64,000 nt of DNA from assembly GCA_029259815.1 (NCBI GenBank), contig JAJDEJ010000262.1, positions 1 through 64,000 on the forward strand. Reading direction: 5' to 3'. Positions 1 to 11,981 of the stretch are shown here, piece after piece; positions within the stretch are counted from its first letter, which is position 1; the number at the start of each line of letters is the position of its first letter. The notes beneath the pieces are model-generated. The model worked only from the letters and a program-made list of their open reading frames with translations. It did not search any database and was not told where the DNA came from. The stretch is from Planctomycetaceae bacterium. GTDB taxonomy: Bacteria; Planctomycetota; Planctomycetia; Planctomycetales; Planctomycetaceae. A program made the position numbers and the translations under genes.

Positions 1-43
1 CGTTTCGCCGCGACCAACGGGAGCGCGGGAGAAGTAATCACTG

Positions 44-1441
44 ATGAATGACGTCATGAACAGTTTGAACCGTCGCACGTTCCTGTCTCAAACGGGGGTA
101 GGACTCGGCGCGGTTGCGTTGTCGAGCCTGATGAATGACGACGCAATTGCAGGTGGTGTTGCTCATCATGCCGCGAAGGCGAAACGGGTCATTTTCCTGT
201 GCATGGCGGGTGGGCCGTCGCATCTGGAGACGTTCGACTATCGACCCAAACTTGCGGAGATGGACGGGCAGCCGATGCCCGCGTCGTACACCGAGGGACA
301 GCCGATTGCTCAGTTGCAGGGCAAGGAACTGAAGTGTCAGGGACCGCTGACCAAGTTCGGGCGCTACGGCGAGAGCGGACAGGAGATCAGCGACTTCCTG
401 CCGTGGCATCACAAACTGGCCGACGACATCTGCATCATCCGGTCGATGGTCACCGAGCAGATCAACCACGATCCGGCTCACACCTTCATGAACACGGGCA
501 CAGCGATCAGCGGTCGGCCATCGATGGGATCGTGGGTCAACTATGGACTCGGTAGTGAGTCAAGCGACCTGCCGGGTTTTGTCGTAATGACGAGTGTGGG
601 CGGCCGCAATCCCCAGCCGATTGCATCGCGGCAGTGGGACGCAGGATTCCTGCCCAGTCGCTATCAGGGAGTCGAACTCAACGCGAGCGGTGATCCGGTC
701 CATTACCTCAGCAATCCACCCGGCGTCAGTCCGTCACAACAGCGGCAACTGATCGATGCGGTCAACAAGCTCAACGTGCATCGCAACTCAGTGGTGAGTA
801 ACCCCGAGATCAACACACGCATCGCCGCCTATGAGATGGCGTTTCGCATGCAGTCGTCGGTGCCCGATCTGGTCGACGTCTCGGACGAACCTCAGCACAT
901 CCTCGACATGTATGGAGCCGAGCCCGGCGACGGGTCGTATGCGTCCAATTGTCTGATGGCCCGTCGGCTCGCGGAGCGGGGCGTGCGGTTCATCCACTTG
1001 TACCATCGAGGCTGGGACCATCATGGAGACCTCGAACGCTACATGGGCATCTGCTGTGGACTCACAGACAAACCGACCTGGGCCCTGCTGACCGACCTCA
1101 AACAACGAGGCATGCTCGAAGACACACTCATCATTTGGGGTGGCGAATTCGGCCGCACTCCCATGTTCCAGGGCAAGGGAGGCGTCGGACGCGATCATCA
1201 CATCAAGGGCTTCTCGATGTGGATGGCCGGCGGCGGTGTGCAAGGCGGGCTCACTCACGGCTCGACCGACGAGTTGGGTTACAACTCCGTCGAAGACATC
1301 GTCCACGTTCGCGACCTGCACGCGACCATGCTGCACCTGCTGGGCATCGACCACCAGCGATTCAGTGTGCCGTACCAAGGGCTCGACATGCGGCTGACCG
1401 GTGTCGAGGAGGCCCACGTGTTGCGGAGCATTCTGGCGTGA
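44..1441 (+). CDS. DUF1501 family Tat-exported protein
   Basis: A 465-residue protein of the DUF1501 family, which is related to the alkaline phosphatase/sulfatase fold and very abundant in planctomycetes; the substrate is unknown. The N-terminus carries a twin-arginine signal (NRRTFLS, about residues 9-15) followed by a hydrophobic stretch, so it is probably exported folded. Visible family motifs include MAGGPSHLETFDY near residue 55 and GGEFGRTP near residue 365, and the length is normal for the family. The ATG at 44 overlaps a TGA at 42-44 in a frame open from the window start, so a truncated upstream gene may be translationally coupled; family members usually follow a DUF1549/DUF1553 gene. 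A second ATG at 56 is an alternative start. An inverted repeat begins immediately after the stop. Confidence 0.93.
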   Translation: MNDVMNSLNRRTFLSQTGVGLGAVALSSLMNDDAIAGGVAHHAAKAKRVIFLCMAGGPSHLETFDYRPKLAEMDGQPMPASYTEGQPIAQLQGKELKCQGPLTKFGRYGESGQEISDFLPWHHKLADDICIIRSMVTEQINHDPAHTFMNTGTAISGRPSMGSWVNYGLGSESSDLPGFVVMTSVGGRNPQPIASRQWDAGFLPSRYQGVELNASGDPVHYLSNPPGVSPSQQRQLIDAVNKLNVHRNSVVSNPEINTRIAAYEMAFRMQSSVPDLVDVSDEPQHILDMYGAEPGDGSYASNCLMARRLAERGVRFIHLYHRGWDHHGDLERYMGICCGLTDKPTWALLTDLKQRGMLEDTLIIWGGEFGRTPMFQGKGGVGRDHHIKGFSMWMAGGGVQGGLTHGSTDELGYNSVEDIVHVRDLHATMLHLLGIDHQRFSVPYQGLDMRLTGVEEAHVLRSILA

Positions 1442-1511
1442 TCCCAAGCCGACGGCTCTGCCGTCGAACGAACGAGAGAGAATGCACGACGGCAGAGCCG
1501 TCGGCTTGGGA
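1442..1511. repeat. Inverted repeat, family CCAAGCCGACGGC (copy A)
   Basis: The left arm 1442-1466 (tcccaagccgacggctctg plus gccgtcg) is mirrored exactly by 1487-1511 around a 20-base spacer. It lies between two convergent genes directly after the stop at 1441, where a transcript would fold into a 25-bp stem, so it could end transcription from both sides. Related copies lie at 5819-5933, 15778-15860, in variant form at 11363-11391, and as a half copy at 55012-55028. Confidence 0.9.
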
Positions 1512-1525
1512 CGGGGGAACGTCGA

Positions 1526-4500
1526 TCACTCGGCGATGATTGCGATGCCGCTGAGGACGCCGGCGGGCGAGAGAGTCACCGTTAGTTCGTCCTCGATCTC
1601 GACGCCCGTGATGTCTTGTGTGACCGACGAGCCATCGATCTCAACTGCCAATGTCGGCATCTCGGATTCGCCTTCGACTGTTACGGCGACTTCACTCGCG
1701 GACGAATCGGAAGCTGCGAAGATGAGCCGTACGGTGTAGGTGCCGGGTTCGACGAGATCTTCGACATCCCATTCCAGTTCGGTGAGGTCGGTGGCACCTG
1801 AAGATGTGATCCAGCCGGTCTGCTCATCGGGCGAGAGGAACGAGTGCTGGACGAACCAGTCGGGGGACTTTGGTTTCGTTTTGACATCGAGATCGGGTGA
1901 CGGGCCACCGGTCGTCGGGTACTCGAACCACATCACGCCGTCCGCGTCACGTCGATCGCCGGGGGCACCGAGATTCAAACCGACGGATTGTAATGGAGTC
2001 TCGACCGAGCGATCCGGGTTGAAGGTCCATGAGTCAGCGTCCTCCATGTGTACGAAGGCGAGCGAGGTTTGCAGCTGATAGGCACACAGGCAGGTGCGGG
2101 TGTAATCGGGGGCACTCAGCACGCCGTCTGCGGGGATGAGGTTGCTCGTGCAGCTTGAGCGGAAGCCGCCCAGGTTACCGGTGCCGCTTTGGTTCTCCAG
2201 ATCGAAGTAACCGGCGGCTCCGGAGCGGAAGGTGAGCATCGTCTGGCAACCGATCGCCGTGTTGCAGCCATACATGCGGGTGTAGCCCCAGCCGGTCTCT
2301 TCACCGGTGAGCAGGCTGATGGCGAAGCCACCGTTGCCGTTCGTGATGATGCGATCTTTGAGCAGCAGGCACGGGCCAGAGTACTTGAGATCCAGTTTTT
2401 CCCACAGCACTTCGCCGTCTGTGCCTCGGTAGGCGATCATGCCCTCGCCGATGTCGTCCTTCGCACGATCTCGGGCCGCACTGCCGGCTTGAATGAGGAT
2501 ATCGTGTTCGGCCGAGTAGTTGAGGAACGTGCCGAAGACGTTCTCCTCGGTCGACCAGCGCACATCGCCCGAGTGGAGATCGAGGGCCAGCAAGTTGGGT
2601 GCCGTGGACGACGAGACGCCGCGCCTGCGGAGCATGGCCAGGGCCTGCTGGGTCATGCCGTCAACACAATAGACCATGTCGTCCGAGAGACAGACCGTGT
2701 TGTGCCGGTAGGAGTAGGCCGCCGGTCGGCGCCATAACTCGCTGCCGGTGTGCCGATCGAACGCGACCAATTGGCCGCTCGAGGTCGAGTAGCGAGTCGG
2801 CTCGACGAACTCGGCCACGTTTGGTGGAGCGTCGCTCTCACGAGCGGGGACGCCGATCAGGTAGGGATCGAGACTGAAGTCGCTGCTGCCGGGACCATCA
2901 TTGTGCCCTTCAATCGCCAGCACGTTGGTGCCCGATCGCAAGAGCGAATCCAGATTGGCGACGGGGTAACTCTCGTAGCCCTCTGCCTCGTGCGAGCCGC
3001 TCAGCTTGGCGTCGGCCCCGTTTCCTTCGCCGACATGCATACGTGCGATCTCTGTCCCGTTGAGGTAGGCGATAAACGCATCGTCGAAGTTAAGCATGAG
3101 TTTGAGGCTCGCCGCATCGGAAACGGCACTCCCCTCGAACGTCGTCCGTGCATACAGACGGGCGTACTTGCCTCGCATTTCGTTGAGGACCGTGCGGTCG
3201 TCATCGTCGCCATAACCGAAGCCCGCTGCGCCTGTCTGCCACTTGCTGTCATCAAACTCGAGACTCGTCCAGTTGTCCGCAGGGTCTGAGCCGCCGAGGT
3301 ATTGCCACTCGGCGTGAGGAGGCACGACGGCGTGCGCACCTTCGGGCACGACGGCTTCCTTCAACGCATCGACTCCTTTGACCTTCAGCGGGTCGGCTGT
3401 GACGACCAGCACATCACCTGAGACCGCCAGCCCACCCCAGTGAGCGCCGCTGCCGTCACCCTTTAGTGAGAACGTCTTGGTCGTCTCACCCGTGCGTGCA
3501 TCGAGTTCGAGCAGCTCGGTCCCGTAGACAACGTAGACGTGGTCTTCGACCGAGACATAGTTGCTGCCGATCTCGCCCGCTCCAGGGTGATGAGCCGTGT
3601 TGTCGTAGTAGGCACCCAACCCCGGCAAGTCGCGTTCCCACCACTGGCGTCCCGTGTAGACGTCGACACATCGCAGCATGTCAGGGCCTTCGATGAACAG
3701 TCGACCGCCCACCACTTGCGGCGACGGTCCATGTCCGTGACGCGGCAGCACCTTGTCATTCGCCGGTCCGCCGAACCACAGCACGCCCATCGGCGCCTTC
3801 ACGCGGCCTTCAGCAGACACAACGCTGTTGGTCGCATCTCCGTACTGATGTGTCCAGCGACCTGAGTCCGGGAGGGCTCCGACACGTCGCAGCACGCTCC
3901 ATGTGCCTTCGCGTGTGACCTCGGCGTTCTCCAGATCCGCTTCTTCGACAATGGCGACGAGTCCATCGTGTTGCTCATCACTCGTTCGTAAACAGGCCGC
4001 CCCGCCGTAGGGGCGGAGTGAGCGAAAGATGGTCTGTACGTCACCGGGTGAATACGTCGACTCCTCCGTCCTCAGAATGAGATCGGCCAGATACTGTGGC
4101 AGGTTGAACGCGAAGGGATCGCTGACGTGAGCCGAGGCGCGTGTGCCGTAGAGTTCGCCCGTGTCCATTCGTCGGCGGAAAGAGTCGATCTGCACGGGGT
4201 CATCATCCAGGACGATCAACTGGTACTCCGACTGACGCAGCAATTCGCTGAGCAGTGGCTGGTGATCGGCATCCAGCGAGACGGCGTACCCGCCCGACAT
4301 CGGGGCAATCTCGAGTAGCTCTTGTGCCTCTTCGGTCACATCGCCCTGTAGTTGTGCGTACGGCACTGATGCTTCTAACTCGTAGGTCGGCGCTCCGTTG
4401 GGTTTGTCTGCACCGAAGCAGTAAATCCGAGCGTTGTCAGTCACGACGAACAGTCGCTCGTTCGCCGAGAGCATCGACGTCACATTGCCCTGCATTTGAA

Positions 4501-5695
4501 ACGTGGAAATCGGTTGCACTTCCCCCTCAGTCTTCAGAGCGTCCTCAATATGGTAGACAGAGATCTGTCCCTCGGCGGAGAGGAACAGGTGATCGCCCGC
4601 AAACAATTGGATATCACCGGGCACAGCGGGTGTGAATCCGCCGTTGAAGGCTGGCGTGAACAGGGTCCGCGTGAACTTACGACCCCGTCGGTCTTTACCT
4701 TCGACATCCTCGAAGTCACCTTCGACGGACGTGACCACGACCGACTTGCCACCCGCATCGGTTCCCAGCAAGTGACCATCGGCGACGTACGAGGCGAACA
4801 TGGTTCCGATTTCCGCTCCGTCGTCCGTTCGCATGACCTGATTGCGAACAACCATGAAGGGCCCGGCGGCCATCACAGCGTGTCCGCCGCTTCCCTTGCC
4901 ACCAAAGTTGAAGTGTTTGAGCTTGCCTGTCTCACGATCAAACACGGCGGGCAAAGTGCGACCGCCGGGGACGATCACATTGTCGCCACTCACGAGCAGT
5001 GCCCCCTGTGGAGAGATCGAACCGAACGAGTCGGCACCATGTGGGTGCGTGATGAACTGAGCACTCGTCTCGCTGTTGATCCAGATTCGCTCACCTGTCG
5101 TCGCATCGACCGCATGCACAAAAACGCCCATCGACGGCCAGATGCCAGCCGCGAAATAGGCGACGCCTCCATCGACGACGACACCTCCGCGGGCTGACCA
5201 TGTCGAGACCAATCGACCGTTGCCGAGAATCGGTCGGTGCTGCGGGCCGCCGTTGTACTTCCAATCGAGTTCGCCCGTGTCCGCATTGACGCAATAGAGG
5301 TAGCCATCGTCACTGACAGCGTACACACGTCCATCGACGACAGCCGGTGCGAAGCGGACTGGGCCATCGGTGTAGAACCGCCACAACTCCTTGCCGGTGT
5401 CGACTGCGTAGGAAGTGATCGTGTCGTTGACGGTTGAGCCGACGAACATTCGTCCGCCCGCCACCACCGGCTCATATGAGGCATCAAACTGCAACTTAAA
5501 TTGAGACGCGGGCCATGCTGGACGAGGAGCGGGCAACTCGCGTGTCCATTGACGATGCAGAGTCGTGGCCAGTTGCTCAGACGTCGATCCGGTACGAGCC
5601 ACGTCATGTCGCCACATGGGCCAGTCTTCTGCTTGAGTGGTCAAGGACGTAAGAATCAGGCAGAGAATGGCATGGCTGGCCGGAAGCAACTTCAT
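1526..5695 (-). CDS. Secreted PQQ-like beta-propeller mosaic protein
   Basis: A 1389-residue exported protein. A signal peptide (about residues 1-22, ending TTQAEDW) leads into PQQ-like WD/beta-propeller repeats, visible as recurring blades such as AVDTGKELWRFYTDGP and NADTGELDWKYNG. The propeller resumes after an inserted galactose-binding-like beta-sandwich at roughly residues 790-950 (EWQYLGG, WQTGAAGFGYGD, LFRSGTNVLAIEGHN-like text). The C-terminus (about 1230-1389) resembles a malectin-like carbohydrate-binding domain ending in LSGIAIIAE. The predicted role is an extracytoplasmic scaffold or sugar-binding protein; PQQ binding is not implied, since these repeats are used structurally in planctomycetes. 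It is far longer than the other PQQ proteins here (445-852 residues). It converges on the DUF1501 gene across the copy-A repeat. Confidence 0.88.
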   Translation of the reverse strand: MKLLPASHAILCLILTSLTTQAEDWPMWRHDVARTGSTSEQLATTLHRQWTRELPAPRPAWPASQFKLQFDASYEPVVAGGRMFVGSTVNDTITSYAVDTGKELWRFYTDGPVRFAPAVVDGRVYAVSDDGYLYCVNADTGELDWKYNGGPQHRPILGNGRLVSTWSARGGVVVDGGVAYFAAGIWPSMGVFVHAVDATTGERIWINSETSAQFITHPHGADSFGSISPQGALLVSGDNVIVPGGRTLPAVFDRETGKLKHFNFGGKGSGGHAVMAAGPFMVVRNQVMRTDDGAEIGTMFASYVADGHLLGTDAGGKSVVVTSVEGDFEDVEGKDRRGRKFTRTLFTPAFNGGFTPAVPGDIQLFAGDHLFLSAEGQISVYHIEDALKTEGEVQPISTFQMQGNVTSMLSANERLFVVTDNARIYCFGADKPNGAPTYELEASVPYAQLQGDVTEEAQELLEIAPMSGGYAVSLDADHQPLLSELLRQSEYQLIVLDDDPVQIDSFRRRMDTGELYGTRASAHVSDPFAFNLPQYLADLILRTEESTYSPGDVQTIFRSLRPYGGAACLRTSDEQHDGLVAIVEEADLENAEVTREGTWSVLRRVGALPDSGRWTHQYGDATNSVVSAEGRVKAPMGVLWFGGPANDKVLPRHGHGPSPQVVGGRLFIEGPDMLRCVDVYTGRQWWERDLPGLGAYYDNTAHHPGAGEIGSNYVSVEDHVYVVYGTELLELDARTGETTKTFSLKGDGSGAHWGGLAVSGDVLVVTADPLKVKGVDALKEAVVPEGAHAVVPPHAEWQYLGGSDPADNWTSLEFDDSKWQTGAAGFGYGDDDDRTVLNEMRGKYARLYARTTFEGSAVSDAASLKLMLNFDDAFIAYLNGTEIARMHVGEGNGADAKLSGSHEAEGYESYPVANLDSLLRSGTNVLAIEGHNDGPGSSDFSLDPYLIGVPARESDAPPNVAEFVEPTRYSTSSGQLVAFDRHTGSELWRRPAAYSYRHNTVCLSDDMVYCVDGMTQQALAMLRRRGVSSSTAPNLLALDLHSGDVRWSTEENVFGTFLNYSAEHDILIQAGSAARDRAKDDIGEGMIAYRGTDGEVLWEKLDLKYSGPCLLLKDRIITNGNGGFAISLLTGEETGWGYTRMYGCNTAIGCQTMLTFRSGAAGYFDLENQSGTGNLGGFRSSCTSNLIPADGVLSAPDYTRTCLCAYQLQTSLAFVHMEDADSWTFNPDRSVETPLQSVGLNLGAPGDRRDADGVMWFEYPTTGGPSPDLDVKTKPKSPDWFVQHSFLSPDEQTGWITSSGATDLTELEWDVEDLVEPGTYTVRLIFAASDSSASEVAVTVEGESEMPTLAVEIDGSSVTQDITGVEIEDELTVTLSPAGVLSGIAIIAE

Positions 5696-5818
5696 GATTC
5701 ACCGATCGGTGGAGTGTGTGATGCAATTCGGAAATGCGGGGCACAATACCGTTCCATTGATGATACGGCCCACCGGAGGAAACACAACCAGGGCGATTGA
5801 GGGGCAAAGTTTCCGCTT

Positions 5819-5933
5819 TCCCAAGCCGACGGCTTTGCCGTCAGACGACCGTCATTCGGAGGCCATGTTTTCTTGATCTCGCCGTCTGAAAGTCTCCTCC
5901 TCTTCGATCGACAGCAGAGCCGTCGGCTTGGGA
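5819..5933. repeat. Inverted repeat pair, family CCAAGCCGACGGC (copy B)
   Basis: The arms 5819-5842 (tcccaagccgacggctttg plus ccgtc) and 5910-5933 (gacagcagagccgtcggct plus tggga) are imperfect reverse complements separated by 67 bases. They lie in the 342-base gap between two divergent genes (starts at 5695 and 6038), so unlike copy A this one cannot serve as a shared terminator. Apart from the arms, nothing coding was seen in this gap; promoters for both flanking genes must lie here. Confidence 0.85.
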
Positions 5934-6037
5934 CGCACTTCGCTCATGTCTGCTTTGCCTCACGACCGTCGACGGAGGTAAACTCGAGCAGCACCCACCC
6001 GTTCTCAATCGACCGTTTGCCTCAATAGAGCCATACC

Positions 6038-7282
6038 ATGAAACACGATTTCCGCCTCGCTCACACATTCGCTCTCGTGGTGTTGCTGTCTCAGTATGCG
6101 GTCGCAGCCGAGCCGTTCTATCAAGCAGATGACATCTTCCCACCCGCTGAGCCGAACGGCATGCACGTGCATGCGTCAGCAATTGTCGTCTGCCCCAATG
6201 GCGATCTGCTTGCCTGCTGGTACGCGAACGGCGAGCCGCTCAATGATCCCCGCTTTTACACAGAGGACCGCGACAAGCACGACAACGTCCAGATCATGGG
6301 CAGCCGTAAGGCGAGGGGGAGCGACGAGTGGGAAGAGCCGTTCGTCATGAACGACACGTTCGGCACCTCGGACAACAACCCCACAATGGCGATCGATCAT
6401 GAGGGACGATTGTGGTTGTTCCACACGACGATGCTCGCTGCGCCCGAGTGGACGTGGGGCGGGTCGATCATTCAGTACAAAATTTCGTCGGACTACGACC
6501 AGCCGGGGACGCCGGTGTGGAGCAAGTCGAGCCTGTTGCTGCCGCGACCGAGTGGAATGGACAAGGTGCTCGCGACTGTTGAAGAGGCATTGGCCGATCC
6601 CATGTTTGAGGAGAAGTATGGGGCATCTGTCGCACAGGCAAAACCATTCGTGAAGGTTCTACAAAAACGGCTTGGCGAAATCCGCCTGCAACGCATCGGC
6701 TGGATGCCCCGCGCTCATCCCCTCATCCGCTCCGACGGCACGCTCGTGTTACCGCTGTCGAATGAGAACTTCGACATCCCCATGATGGCCCTCACATCTG
6801 ATGGTGGCGAGACGTGGACCTACTCCGACCCGGTGCCAGCGATCGGCATGATTCAACCCAGTCTCGTGGAATTCCCCGATGGCAAGATTGACGCCTACTT
6901 CCGCAATGGTGATCGCCGTCTGCGCATCAAACGCAGCACCTCCACTGACGGCGGTCTCACGTGGTCACCTCCCGAGTTGACCGATCGATTGCATCCGGGC
7001 GGAGGCGTCGAGGTGCTGCTGCTCAAGAGCGGGAATCTCGCCCTGGTCTCCAACAACAAAGAAAAGAAACCTCGCGACAAGCTGGCCATCTCCATCTCGA
7101 CCGATCAGGGCAGGACATGGAAGTGGACCCGCCAACTTGAAGACACCCCTGGCGGTCGCTTCGATTATCCGTCTATCACCCAAGCCGACGACGGCACGAT
7201 CCACGTCAGTTACTCCTGGAACCTCCGCACGATCAAACACGCAGAGTTCAATGAAGAGTGGGTGCAACAGAAAAACGATTAA
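6038..7282 (+). CDS. Sialidase-like BNR/Asp-box secreted protein
   Basis: A 414-residue protein with a signal peptide (MKHDFRLAHTFALVVLL, cleavage likely after AVAAEP) and a six-bladed sialidase-type propeller. Asp-box motifs are visible: SDGGETWTYSD, STDGGLTWSPPE and STDQGRTWKW. It matches the exo-alpha-sialidase-related (BNR_2) proteins common in planctomycetes. These often act in, or are only related to, glycan degradation; true sialidase activity is not established. An RHxPLIR-like stretch (RAHPLIRSDG) precedes the second blade. It is transcribed alone, divergent from the large PQQ protein. The window also holds a sialate O-acetylesterase-like gene (22823-24400), so a shared taste for acetylated sugars is possible but inferred. 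Confidence 0.85.
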   Translation: MKHDFRLAHTFALVVLLSQYAVAAEPFYQADDIFPPAEPNGMHVHASAIVVCPNGDLLACWYANGEPLNDPRFYTEDRDKHDNVQIMGSRKARGSDEWEEPFVMNDTFGTSDNNPTMAIDHEGRLWLFHTTMLAAPEWTWGGSIIQYKISSDYDQPGTPVWSKSSLLLPRPSGMDKVLATVEEALADPMFEEKYGASVAQAKPFVKVLQKRLGEIRLQRIGWMPRAHPLIRSDGTLVLPLSNENFDIPMMALTSDGGETWTYSDPVPAIGMIQPSLVEFPDGKIDAYFRNGDRRLRIKRSTSTDGGLTWSPPELTDRLHPGGGVEVLLLKSGNLALVSNNKEKKPRDKLAISISTDQGRTWKWTRQLEDTPGGRFDYPSITQADDGTIHVSYSWNLRTIKHAEFNEEWVQQKND

Positions 7283-7327
7283 CCACACCAGCCGCGCCCG
7301 TCAGGAAGCGGAATGCTCAATGTGGAC

Positions 7328-8791
7328 CTAAGCCAAGACTCCTTCAACGACCTTTCCGCCGACGTCGGTCAGGCTCTCTTTTCGTCCTTGATGGAAATAC
7401 GTCAGCAACTCGTGGTCGAGACCCATGAGGTGCAGGATGGTGGCGTGAAGGTCGTGCAGATGGACGCGGTCTGTGACCGCTTCGAAGCCGAACTCGTCGG
7501 TCTCGCCGTACTTGATGCCTCCTTTGACGCCGCCGCCTGCGAGCCACATTGAGAAGCCGTACGGGTTGTGATTGCGGCCCGGTGCGTCTTTGCCTTCGCT
7601 GAAGGGCATGCGTCCGAACTCGCCGCCCCAGATGATGAGCGTGCTCTCCAGCAGGCCACGCTGTTCGAGGTCAGCGAGCAGGGCAGCGATCGGCTGATCG
7701 ACCTCGGCTCCGTGGCGTCCGTGATTTTTCTCGATGCTTTCGTGGGCGTCCCACGTTTCTTCGAGATGACCGCCGCCCGAGTACAGCTGCACGAATCGCA
7801 CGCCGCGCTCGACGAGCCGTCGGGCGATGAGGCAGTTGCGACCATACTCGTCTGTGGGTTGTTGACCGATGCCGTAGGCGTCTTGCGTTTGTTGCGTCTC
7901 CCGCGAAAGTTCGACCGCCTCTGGAGCAGCGGCCTGCATGCGGTAGGCGAGTTCGTAGCTGTTGATGCGGTCGACGAGTTGCTGGCCGCCCTTGCGGGAT
8001 GAGAGATGTTCGTGATTGAGCTTCGCCAGCAGGTCGAGCTGTTCACGTTGGGCAGTCCGGTCGAGATGCTTCGGCCCAGCGAGGTCGAGGATGGGCGTGC
8101 CGGTCGGTCGAAAGAGAGTGCCTGAGTAGGCCGCGGACATGAAGCCGCTGGACCAGTTGGGTTGGCCGCTAATCGGTCCGCCCCGTTTGTCGAGAATCAC
8201 GACGTAACCCGGCAGGTCCTGGTTCTCCGTGCCGAGTCCATAGACGGCCCAACTGCCGAGCGAGGGTCGTCCGATGAACGTCTTGCCGGTGTTCATAGCG
8301 ACGAGGGCTGAGCCGTGGGCGTGACTGTCCGTGTGACACGAGTTGATCACGGCCAGTTTGTCCGCATGCTTGCGAACGTTGGGGAAGTAGTCAGAGATGA
8401 GCAGTCCACTCTCGCCGCCGGGTCGAAACGGTCGCCACGCGGGTGTCAGAAACCCCTTCTTGCGCCCGCCCGAGTTGATGAACTCCTTGTCCGGCGGCAG
8501 ATCCTTGCCCGCGTACTTCTCCAGCTCTGGTTTGTAGTCGAATGTGTCGACCTGAGACGGTGCCCCGTTCATCATCAGGAAAATCACGCTCTTGATGGGC
8601 GTCGGATGGTGCGACCGCTTGGGCATCAAGCCGTCAGTCCCGACCGCGGGAGACTCACTCGCCTGCATCTGCGGCAGGAACCCATCCCCTGCGAGCATCG
8701 CGGTGAGTGCTGTCCCCGCGAAGCCGGCCCCCATCTCCCACACGAATTCACGTCGAGTCTGCCCACAGGGGAAGTTGGTTCTTTGAGACAT
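7328..8791 (-). CDS. DUF1501 family Tat-exported protein
   Basis: A 487-residue DUF1501 protein. The Tat signal TRREFVWEMG lies at residues 12-21, followed by a hydrophobic segment (GFAGTALTAML). The body has FDYKPELEKYAGKDLP, DSHAHGSALVAMNTG and GGEFGRMP near residue 390, all family landmarks. It is a paralogue of the protein at 44-1441 but belongs to a different subgroup, with an insertion of about 20 residues. The PSCyt1/DUF1549/DUF1553 gene lies 168 bases upstream on the same strand, the standard two-gene planctomycete arrangement; the two products are thought to work together, function unknown. The gap between them is filled by an inverted repeat (8832-8921). Confidence 0.93.
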   Translation of the reverse strand: MSQRTNFPCGQTRREFVWEMGAGFAGTALTAMLAGDGFLPQMQASESPAVGTDGLMPKRSHHPTPIKSVIFLMMNGAPSQVDTFDYKPELEKYAGKDLPPDKEFINSGGRKKGFLTPAWRPFRPGGESGLLISDYFPNVRKHADKLAVINSCHTDSHAHGSALVAMNTGKTFIGRPSLGSWAVYGLGTENQDLPGYVVILDKRGGPISGQPNWSSGFMSAAYSGTLFRPTGTPILDLAGPKHLDRTAQREQLDLLAKLNHEHLSSRKGGQQLVDRINSYELAYRMQAAAPEAVELSRETQQTQDAYGIGQQPTDEYGRNCLIARRLVERGVRFVQLYSGGGHLEETWDAHESIEKNHGRHGAEVDQPIAALLADLEQRGLLESTLIIWGGEFGRMPFSEGKDAPGRNHNPYGFSMWLAGGGVKGGIKYGETDEFGFEAVTDRVHLHDLHATILHLMGLDHELLTYFHQGRKESLTDVGGKVVEGVLA

Positions 8792-8831
8792 GGTCGGCTC
8801 GATGAGATATCTACAGAGGGCTGAAATTGAA

Positions 8832-8921
8832 GAACACTAATCACCACTAATAATCACTGATTTCCTTTCGATCTTCGATCACTCAAGAACAATTAGTGTC
8901 GATTAGTGATAAATCGTGTTC
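8832..8921. repeat. Inverted repeat, ATTAGTG family
   Basis: The left arm 8832-8862 (gaacactaatcaccactaat onward) and right arm 8890-8921 (aattagtgtcgattagtgat onward, ending cgtgttc) are imperfect reverse complements. The text is AT-rich, made of the unit cac/gtg-taat, and unlike the coding GC level around it. It occupies most of the gap between the paired DUF1549/DUF1553 and DUF1501 genes. Confidence 0.75.
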
Positions 8922-8959
8922 CTCAAGCGTAACCATTGTTTGGAGCGTGAAGGCGACAT

Positions 8960-11320
<2,361 letters not shown>

Positions 11321-11362
11321 TCAAGAATGAGGGTCAAGAAATCGCATCGCCCCGCAAACCTG

Positions 11363-11391
11363 AGTCTTCCGATGGCAGAGCCGTCGGAAGA
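11363..11391. repeat. Hairpin, variant of the CCGACGGC family (copy C)
   Basis: The stem agtcttccga / tcggaagact encloses ggcagagccg-like text, and tgggaag follows, as in the ends of the family arms. It lies in the 171-base gap between the response regulator (downstream on the minus strand) and the start of the DUF1549/DUF1553 gene, about 45 bases upstream of that start. Confidence 0.6.
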
Positions 11392-11491
11392 CTTGGGAAG
11401 GTGTGAGAACGAGACAACTCTATCTTGACCTCCGACCTCGACTGCGCCAACGGGGAATGCAGAAATTCATCCCGTCTCGCCTTGGGCGGCT

Positions 11492-11890
11492 TCACGAGGC
11501 AGTGGCACAGGCTCGCTCGATCGTCGTGTGGGCGAATTCCAAGACCTCACGGATACTGAACGGCTTGAGGAACACATGAGAAATCCCGAGCTCCGTGATA
11601 AGATCTTCGGTGTCGAACTCATAGGCCTTTGCAGTGCAGAAGGCGATCGGGACATTGGCGTGTCGTTCGCTCGCCCGAATGCGACGACACAATTCATCGC
11701 CGTTGATGTCGGGCATCTGAAAATCGGAGATCACCAAATCGAACAGATTGGCGTCAAGAGCCTCGAGGGCTTCGGTGCCGTTATGGGCAACGATGACCTC
11801 GAACCCTTCTTGCTCGAGATTGCGCTGCAACACCTGTCCGATGACATGTGCATCTTCGGCGATCAGAATTCTTCGTGCTGCAGTTTGCAT
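11492..11890 (-). CDS. Single-domain response regulator receiver
   Basis: A 132-residue stand-alone CheY-like receiver domain with no output domain. Acidic residues (AEDAH) end strand 1, the phospho-acceptor Asp is in VISDFQMPD, the switch Thr is in FCTAKA, and the conserved Lys is in FLKPF, so all catalytic positions are present. It would receive phosphate from a histidine kinase, but none is encoded in the window. It is a single gene with no obvious operon partner; the next gene upstream on the same strand is the HisA-like protein (gap about 90 bases). The target process cannot be told from sequence. Confidence 0.92.
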   Translation of the reverse strand: MQTAARRILIAEDAHVIGQVLQRNLEQEGFEVIVAHNGTEALEALDANLFDLVISDFQMPDINGDELCRRIRASERHANVPIAFCTAKAYEFDTEDLITELGISHVFLKPFSIREVLEFAHTTIERACATAS

Positions 11891-11981
11891 CAGTATCGCC
11901 TCATTTAAGCTCCGACCCGCCCGTCAGCGAATGAGCCTGGGCGCTTTGGCATCACAAACCTAGGTCACACTTGCCATGCGG

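Noticed and set aside
1-43. Possible end of a preceding gene
   Set aside because: All three frames are open over part of these bases, so no product can be named; a TGA overlapping the ATG at 44 is the only hint.
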